NCBI GenBank assembly: GCA_029339195.1
Contig: JAPTJF010000029.1
Span: 124,001 to 188,000 of the forward strand
Length of the DNA stretch: 64,000 bases
DNA from: Micractinium sp. NFX-FRZ
Lineage: Eukaryota; Chlorophyta; Trebouxiophyceae; Chlorellales; Chlorellaceae
Reading direction: 5' to 3'
Part shown: positions 57,501 to 64,000 of the stretch, one piece after another
Position numbering within the stretch: the stretch's first letter is position 1
How the letters are laid out: each line of letters begins with the position of its first letter
Made by a program: the position numbers and the translations under genes
Notes under the pieces: generated by a model
The model's input: only the letters and a program-made list of their open reading frames with translations
Databases searched by the model: none
What the model was told of the DNA's origin: nothing

Positions 57501-60500
57501 GCTGCTGGCGCGCAGTGGGGGCGCTGCCGGGGCATGGACTGTGCTGCGGGCAGGCACAACCCTGCCAGCCGCATGCCGGGCTGAGCCGCACAGCGTGCTT
57601 CTTGTGGTGTCGCAGCTGTTTGAGCAGCAGAGCTTTGATGAGGTTAGCGGGCCTTTGAGACGGTGTGCGCGATGTCCTGCCATTGGCGGCCCTCACCTTT
57701 TGCCATGTGTGTGCAATATCACCCTTTTACGAGGCCGCTGCATGGCCCCATGTTCAGGCGTGCTGATGCTGCCTCCCCCTGCCCAGGCCCTTCCTTCCAT
57801 TCCGGCTGGGCCAATGCTTGAACCCATGCGCTCCTGCTTACAGGTGGTGGCTGCTCATGCGGGCATCCGGTCCTGCGGCGCAGATGCCCAGGCCATCAGT
57901 GTAAATGTGCAGCGGCTGGCCGCCCTTGCACTCGCCTCCTCCGGTGCCGCTGAGCAGGTAAGTTGATCCTTCGACAATGGCTGCAGGCATGCGTTGGTAC
58001 ATGCACTCTGCTTCTATCTGCTGACGGGCAGGAGAGCAGAATGAAAGCACACCAGTGCGCCCACCTTCTCGTGTGCGCAGGCCGTGGAGCTGGCGTCCCC
58101 CCTGGGATCTGAGGTGCTGGCTGACGTGGCACAGGCGCTGCTGGTGTCCGGCAAGGCCCTGGAACCTCAGGTGCGGTTCAAGGCAGGGCACAATGCAGCC
58201 TGACATGGTTGTTCAGAGTGGATGCTGAATCACGGCCCGGCTGCCTGCAGGACAACTGTTGGCATTGACACTGCTTTATGCCGAATGCAGCAAGTGGCTA
58301 TGTTCATGCTCCTCTCCCTGCAAGCAGGTTGCTGCTCGGCTGCTGGACGCATGCCTGGCCTGTAAGGACGTCGCATCCAGTGCTGAGCTGTGCCGCCAGC
58401 TGGCGGCCGATGACGTGGCAGCGTCAGGTGGCGGCCCAGCGGTGCGCGCTGCCATCGTGCAGACTCTCCTCCTGCAAGCCGTGCACCCCGACAGCAGCTC
58501 AGCACAGCAGCGGGCCTCTTTGGGCGAGGCTCTGGCAGCACTGGAGTCGCAGCAGAGCGCCCTGCTGGCGGGGAGCGATGCCAGGCTGGCAGAGACTGTG
58601 TGCTCTGCTGCCGTGCAGCTGCTGCGCGCTGCACAGGCAACCTTGAGCAGGGCAGAGGTGCTGCGGTGTTACCAGACGGCTGCAGCTGGAGACTTAGACG
58701 CAGCTGGCAGCACAGCAGCTGAGGCTGCGGCTCAGCGCATGTATGCGGCCCTGCTGCCGTCGGTGCGTCTGGCCCTGTGGGGGCTTGGGCTGCTGGCTGC
58801 CTGCAGCCGAGCCAGCGGCGGCAAGGCCGGGCCGTTGAGCGGAGCTGCCGAGCCGTTGCCTGCGGTGGTGGAGGCGGTCGCGGCGCATGGCGGGAGTGGA
58901 CAGCTGCTGCTCCTCCTGCAGCTGCTGCCCTCGTGGACGGAGGCTGCTGCAGAGCCCGCCGCCTGGGGTGCGCTGCTGCGCTGTGCGCACGAGGACGGCA
59001 TTCTGATAGTCTCACCTGGTGGCGATGACGAGGGCGACACCCTCCGCAGCGTGGCGGCACTTCAGCTGGGCTGGGTATGCCAGCAGCTCCGTGCAAGCGG
59101 CCCCAGTTGGACCCAGCAGCTCTCGACGCCTGCCGCGGTGAGGCATGCTGTTGTGCTGCTGCTGGTTCGGCGAAGGATACAGTTGCAGGGGTTGGCGTGT
59201 GCGTGCCGGGGAGACACCTCCTCTGACCAGGGCCTCAGCACCCCCACCTCTGTGCCACTGTGCCCACAGCAGCTGGCGGTCCTGCAGATTGGCAGTGCGC
59301 TGGAGGACACTGGGCTGATGCTGGAGGCATTCGAGGCACTGCAGGACAGGAAGAAATTCTCCAAGGTGAGCTCGCAGCTGTGAGTGCCAGCCAGCGGAGC
59401 AGCAGGTGGCTGGCAGACACCATAACATGCCGTTGTGCTGCTGGTTGGTGCCCGCCCTGTGCATCATCATTTGCCATCTGCATGTGCATCGCCCCATGCG
59501 GCCACCTCCCCTTGCCCACCATACATTGCAGGCAGACGCTGGCATCCTTGATGCCTGCTACAGCCAGCTGCTGGCGCACCTCTTCTGCCCGCCGCCCCCG
59601 CCAGCTCGGCCAGCTGCTGGGAAGAACAAGGGTGCACATGCAGCACGTGCCGAGAGCGAGCAGGAGGCTGAGGAGCGGCAGGCGGCTGAGGCCGCAGATG
59701 CGAAACAGCGTGAAGCTGCGCAAGGCAGGTCCATGGCCATGTGCACGCGGCTGGTGGACGTCTGGAGGCGACAGATGGCACTGGTTAATGCAACTCCAAC
59801 TCCCTCCTGCGCTACGGCCCACGAGGCGTATGCAGCAGTGCGTCTGCTTGGGCAGCTGCAGTACAGGACAGGTGAGCAAGCGGGCAGGTCAGACTTCAGC
59901 AAGGGGAAGCTCGCTGGTTTTACAGCATGAGCTTGTGCTGCGCCCCGTGTATGCTCCGCAAGTGCTCCCTGCCTGCTTGTCTCCCTGCTGCGCAGCGCTC
60001 TCTGACTGCCCGTCTCCCTTGCTGCCTGGCGCGCCCTTCTGCCTGCGCCTCGATCGAGAGCAACTTCTCTTGTTGTCCCACCCACCACCCACTGTTGGCA
60101 CTGCAGGCTGGAAGGCTTTGGCCGGCATGGCTGGCCATTGGGGCAGGCCTCCGAGCGTGCACACCGTGCTGACCGTGCTGCAGGGCCTGGCGCGGCTGGT
60201 GCGGGAGAAGAGGCAGGAGCCTCTTGAGCTGGCAGCACTGCTGGACACCTCCCGCCAGGCTGTCGCCGACCTGGCAGCCTGCAGGGCTGAAGGGGGGCCA
60301 GGTGACGCCATTGGAGCCGCGGCGGCTGCTGACAGCTCAGCAGCAGCGGCCACCTCAGCAGCCAGCTCGGCAGCCAGCTCGCCAGCTAACGCAGTGGCTA
60401 GCTCGGCAGCTGCCGCCTGGCCAGCCCTAGATTGCACCCTGGCAGAGGCGGCCCTGGAGCTGATGCTGACGTGTCATGACGTGGCAGCCGCTTCCAACGA

Positions 60501-61924
60501 GCAGCAGGCACAGCAGGCGTCAGCCAGCGGCAAGGGGCTGCTTATGGAAGGTGCACAGGCGGTGATGCTCTGCCTGTGCATACAGAAGCGGCGGCTGACA
60601 GCCCCTGTCTGCGAGGCATTGATGGAGGCTTTCGGGGCAGATCCTGAGCTTGCAGCATGGGCGGCAGCAGTGCTCACTCCGAAGCCTCTGGAGCTGGTGG
60701 AGCGGCTGGGGTGCGGCGAGGAGGTCCGCACGCTGCCGGTGCTGCGCATGCGGAGGCGCAGGGGACAGCAGCAGCAGCCCGCCGACGGTGAGCTCAGGCA
60801 GTGCCCATCGGGGGATAGGAGGCGGCTGGGAAGAAGAAACATGTAGATGATCTGCTTGCACCGGCTTGGTTGCGAGCACCTGCCATGATCAGCCATTAAG
60901 CATGCACACATTGTGCACTTAGTGTGTGCATGCTATGCTGCCATTCTTGGCTGCTGCCCCTGCAGCTGTGGGCAACGATGGCGCGACGGACTCAGGCTCG
61001 GAGGAGGAAGCGAACCCAGCGGAGCCTGCACTGTCTCCAGAAGAAGCTGCGGCTGCCAAGATGAGGGCGCAGCGCCTGGCAGGTAGGGCCACAAGGTGTG
61101 GCCACGCAAGCCCTCCCCCAGCCATGTGCTGTGCATGCTGAGAGGAGGTGCTGGAAGCCGGCCATGTGCAACACTCAACCGGAGCATGCAACCCTGCATT
61201 TGCTGGCCAGCAAACCATGGTGGTGTGCCTGATGCCTGCTGCAGAGCTGCACCCTATCGTGGACTTTGAGAGCCTTCGGCAGCACCTGCTGCGGCACGGC
61301 TGGACTGAGGTAAGTGTGATGAGCAGAGTGTGCACAGCTGAGTACACGCCACGGCCAGGCAGCTTCAGCGGTGTCGAGGTTGCGCCTGTCCCGCACACGG
61401 TCCGTTGTAAGCGTTGTGCCCCGTGCTCCTGCTGCGCACGCAACGGTGCTATGCTTCACATGTGAATAGTGTGACCACTGCTGCTGCTGCGCTCATGTCT
61501 GTCTCGTGCAGCGGTACAAGAACCACCGGGTGTTTGCACTTTTCGAGGTTGGCCTGCCGCCCGGCTACCCCAAGCAGACATTCACAATCCCCTCAACGTG
61601 AGGAATGCATGCAGCCTGGCACAACGTGGCACATGCATGCGCAGGCTGCACGTGTCATGCCTGGCAGCTGTTGGCAAGTTTTCTGAAGAATTGGTGCCTA
61701 CACTGTCGTTGTGATTGAGGGCTGCAGTTGCCGGCCTTGCCCCCAACTCAACACAGCCATCGATCCCACCCCCTGCATCCGCGTTGCGCAGAAGCAGCGA
61801 CGCCCTGGGCATTAAAAACGCCCGGGCCGAGCTGCGCCGCATTTACCAGAAGCTGGAGGAGGCGCACCGGCAGCACAGGTTGAGCTCCTCCGCGGCTGGC
61901 ACCGCTGGCGATTCCAGCGCCTAG
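51595..61924 (+). CDS. Unknown large helical protein, possibly organellar, with HicA/dsRBD-like C-terminal segment
   Basis: Twenty-three exons chain in one frame to 1765 residues: 51595-52161, 52443-52574, 52935-53051, 53175-53187, 53380-53456, 53527-53640, 54056-54248, 54613-54847, 55213-55348, 55596-55751, 56125-56343, 56509-56675, 56955-57267, 57448-57642, 57844-57957, 58081-58170, 58328-59365, 59532-59871, 60107-60787, 60966-61082, 61245-61309, 61512-61597, 61792-61924. I do not recognise the family. The N-terminus (MVPWALGPHHGAALVLRQG, then ARPARARRCRPIVAAG) resembles a chloroplast or mitochondrial transit peptide. Most of the protein is Ala/Leu-rich helix with Trp and Cys, reminiscent of helical-repeat scaffolds. 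Residues about 1672-1745 form a separate compact segment: IVDFESLRQHLLRHGWTE, YKNHRVFALFE, KQTFTIPST and KNARAELRRIYQKLEE. That helix-strand-strand-strand-helix pattern resembles HicA-type/dsRBD-like RNA-binding folds, as inference only. Exon 4 is a 13-base micro-exon. Confidence 0.75.
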
Positions 61925-62511
61925 TGTGCGAGTTGCCCTTATTGCAAGGCAGGCCCGCGCAGCACTCGCAGCACAACGGCTGCGCGTGCCACCTGGCGCG
62001 GCGCAGTGGGCATGGTGCTCAGCCCAACCCGGAGCTAGCCCTGCTATCACATCCTTACACGGTTTCAAATGCACCATCTATTTCGGTCTGCCATCTTTCA
62101 TACTTAGCAATAAACAAGCCCAGACGGTGAGCACAGCGGGGGGGGCGGGGGCGTGAAGTTGAGTAGAAAGCATTAACCGTGGGCCAAGGTCACGTCGGCT
62201 CGTCATGAGCAGAAGAAGAATAAGATTACAGCCAATGGCGTGAAGTTGAGGAAGCCAACAAGGAATTAAGCCAAAGGCACCAGTCAGCTACCATGCTCGT
62301 CCATGAGGTTTTGCGTCCAAGGTGCCGGACTTGCGCGGCTACGGTGACACACGCACAAAAGCAATCGGCAGCTCACAAACTACTTGCATCTCAGCAGGAC
62401 ATACTGGACCTGATGATCATTATGTATGCTATGCACATTATGACAGGTAGGTTGAGGCAGAAAGAACAGGTGTAGTGGACAGGGGAGTGGGGTGACACAC
62501 AAGGGACTGGT
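61925..62511. other. Convergent intergenic region before the ankyrin gene
   Basis: No supported gene is visible. Minus-strand TGTAA motifs at 62226-62230 and 62055-62059 could end the ankyrin gene. I found no plus-strand TGTAA for the large gene. Confidence 0.5.
62226..62230 (-). terminator. Poly(A) signal TGTAA of the ankyrin gene
   Basis: The minus-strand TGTAA lies about 280 bases past the ankyrin-gene stop. Confidence 0.45.
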
Positions 62512-64000
62512 TCAGGAATCAAACAGGGACATAAGCTTGCCAGTAACGGCAGGCGGCAGGGCCACTCTCGTCTGCCGCTGTGTGCGGGCCAGGCACAGCC
62601 CAAAGGTATGCAGGCGCTGTGCATCAGCAGGTGGCAGCCGGTGCACAAGCTGGGCTGCCTGGTCGGCTGAGAGCTCGAGCGCCGAGGGCAGCGCGCAGCC
62701 CAGGCCTGGGCAGGACGCCGGCACAAGCGCCCACTCGGCATGCGTCAAAGGGAGGCGGACGGACACGCAGTGGGCAAAGAGGTGCTGGGCAGGGGGGCCA
62801 GCTGCGGCCAGGGCAGCCAGCGCGGCACCTGCAGGGCCCGCTGCCAGCAGGCAGCGAGCCACCGCCTCACATCCCGGCCTCGCCTGCAGGCCAGCCAGGG
62901 CCAGCTGAACGGGAGTGTCCCCTGCTGCAGTGGCTGCAGTGGCTGCTGCCGGCGTCGCTGTGAGGAGGAGCCGGGCCACAGCAGCATGCCCTTCTTGTGC
63001 CGCCCAATGGAGTGGCAGACAGCCGGCACTGTCTGCTGCCATGGCCGCTGCCGACGCTGCCTCCAGCAGCAGCTGTGCCACAGCCGCATGCCCTCCCTGT
63101 GCCGCAGCATGCAGCGGCAGGCAGCCTTGGTTGTCTGCTGCCATGGCCGCTGCCGATGCTGCCTCCAGCAGCAGCTGTGCCACATCAGCATGCCCTTGGT
63201 GTGCCGCCAAATGGAGCGGCAGCGAGCCGGCATTGTCTGCTGCCATGGCCGCTGCCGACGCTGCCTCCAGCAGCAGCTGTGCCACATCAGCATGCCCTTG
63301 TTGTGCCGCCCAATGGAGCGGCAGCCAGCCTTCATTGTCTGCTGCCAGGGCCGCTGCCGACGCTGCCTCCAGCAGCAGCCGGGCCACATCTGCATGCCCT
63401 TCTTGTGCCGCCCAATGGAGTGGCAGATGGCCGGCACTGTCTGCTGCCATGGCTGCTGCCGACGCTGCCTCCAGCAGCAGCTGTGCCACAGCAGCATGCC
63501 CGTTTTGTGCTGCCCAATGGAGCGGCAGCCAGCCTTCATTGTCTGCTGCCATGGCCGCTGCCGACGCTGCCTCCAGCAGCAGCTGTGCCACAGCCGCATG
63601 CCCTCCCTGTGCCGCAGCATGCAGCGGCAGGCAGCCTTGGTTGTCTGCTGCCATGGCCGCTGCCGATGCTGCCTCCAGCAGCAGCTGTGCCACATCAGCA
63701 TGCCCTTGGTGTGCCGCCGCATGCAGCGGCAGCTGGCCGGCACTGGCTGCTACCATGGCCGCTGCCGATGCTGCCTTGAGCAGCAGCTGTGCCACAGAAG
63801 CATGCCCTTGGTGTGCCGCCAAATGGAGAGGCAGCGGGCCGGCACTGGCTGCTACCATGGCCGCTGCCGATGCTGCCTTGAGCAGCAGCTGTGCCACATC
63901 AGCATGCCCTTCTTGTGCCGCCCCGTGGAGCGGCAGATGGCCGGCATTGTCTGCTGCCATGGCCGTTGCCGACGCTGCCTCCAGCAGCAGCTGTGCCACA
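62512..64000 (-). CDS. Ankyrin-repeat protein (5' end outside the window)
   Basis: The reading frame is open from the window edge to a TGA at 62512-62514, about 495 residues without an intron. It contains ten ankyrin repeats, slightly long at 34 residues each, with the pattern GHADVAQLLLEAASAAAMAA followed by D(N/S)xGxLPLHxAAQ, then a degenerate eleventh. Ankyrin arrays bind protein partners; nothing here shows which. A C-terminal region follows (ALELSADQAAQLVHRLPPAD, then FGLCLARTQRQTRVALPPAV), ending GKLMSLFDS. The repeats are nearly identical at DNA level, with units 4 and 9 identical in protein, which points to recent unequal exchange or conversion. The start codon and any N-terminal domain lie beyond base 64000. 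Confidence 0.9.
   Translation of the reverse strand, partial: VAQLLLEAASATAMAADNAGHLPLHGAAQEGHADVAQLLLKAASAAAMVAASAGPLPLHLAAHQGHASVAQLLLKAASAAAMVAASAGQLPLHAAAHQGHADVAQLLLEAASAAAMAADNQGCLPLHAAAQGGHAAVAQLLLEAASAAAMAADNEGWLPLHWAAQNGHAAVAQLLLEAASAAAMAADSAGHLPLHWAAQEGHADVARLLLEAASAAALAADNEGWLPLHWAAQQGHADVAQLLLEAASAAAMAADNAGSLPLHLAAHQGHADVAQLLLEAASAAAMAADNQGCLPLHAAAQGGHAAVAQLLLEAASAAAMAADSAGCLPLHWAAQEGHAAVARLLLTATPAAATAATAAGDTPVQLALAGLQARPGCEAVARCLLAAGPAGAALAALAAAGPPAQHLFAHCVSVRLPLTHAEWALVPASCPGLGCALPSALELSADQAAQLVHRLPPADAQRLHTFGLCLARTQRQTRVALPPAVTGKLMSLFDS
63031..63718 (-). repeat. 510-base higher-order repeat in the ankyrin array
   Basis: Bases 63031-63208 appear identical to 63541-63718. The offset of 510 bases equals five 102-base ankyrin units, so a block of several units was copied within the array. 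Confidence 0.85.

Noticed and set aside
58230..59096. Minus-strand open frame of 288 codons
   Set aside because: It lies opposite the longest exon of the large plus-strand gene; high GC keeps the antisense frame open.
62997..63779. Plus-strand open frame of 260 codons with regular repeats
   Set aside because: It is the antisense of the ankyrin array; the repeat regularity comes from the ankyrin units.
63031..63999. Direct repeats considered as a CRISPR-like array
   Set aside because: The repeats are coding ankyrin units with no spacers.

Overview
The window looks like nuclear DNA of a GC-rich green alga (Chlorophyta; Trebouxiophyceae or Chlorophyceae seem most likely). Nearly every gene is split by short GT-AG introns of about 60-400 bases, coding sequence is rich in Ala, Gly, Pro and Gln, and TGTAA, the usual chlorophyte poly(A) signal, lies downstream of most stop codons. 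No rRNA, tRNA, CRISPR array or recognisable transposon was found. Exon boundaries below were worked out by hand from splice sites, reading-frame continuity and family alignment; in every model except the two noted as frameshifted the exon lengths sum to a multiple of three.

Layout. 1-10.5 kb: the 3' end of a class IV aminotransferase-like gene (+), PNO1 (-), RPB9 (+), the axonemal protein CFAP100/MIA1 (-) and an unknown coiled-coil protein (+). 11.3-29.1 kb: a minus-strand block of three secreted GH27 alpha-galactosidases (called GAL-A, GAL-B and GAL-C here) with a papain-fold pseudoprotease carrying Cys-rich repeats between GAL-B and GAL-C. GAL-B and GAL-C have six exons of identical length, so they are the closer duplicates; GAL-C ends in a membrane anchor. 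29.6-32.5 kb: a GRF-zinc-finger/DEDDh-exonuclease gene broken by a 67-base tandem duplication. 33.4-39.2 kb: a single-pass receptor-like protein with two SRCR domains outside and a TKL-type kinase inside. 39.6-45.0 kb: a Clp/Hsp100 ATPase with a zinc ribbon and a degenerate second ATPase ring. 45.5-50.4 kb: the KDEL receptor ERD2 (-) and the tRNA-thiolation factor CTU2 (+). 51.6-61.9 kb: a 23-exon gene for an unrecognised protein of 1765 residues. 62.5-64.0 kb: the 3' part of an ankyrin-repeat gene (-).

How the genes fit together. Housekeeping genes (ribosome biogenesis, RNA polymerase II, ER retrieval, tRNA modification) sit beside apparently lineage-specific surface genes. The GH27 block plus pseudoprotease reads as an extracellular galactoside-processing module. 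The SRCR kinase has the architecture expected of an environmental sensor. The most unusual items are the SRCR-TM-kinase, the Cys-to-Phe papain homologue with a frameshifted last repeat, the Clp protein with one intact and one degenerate ring, and the large unknown protein.
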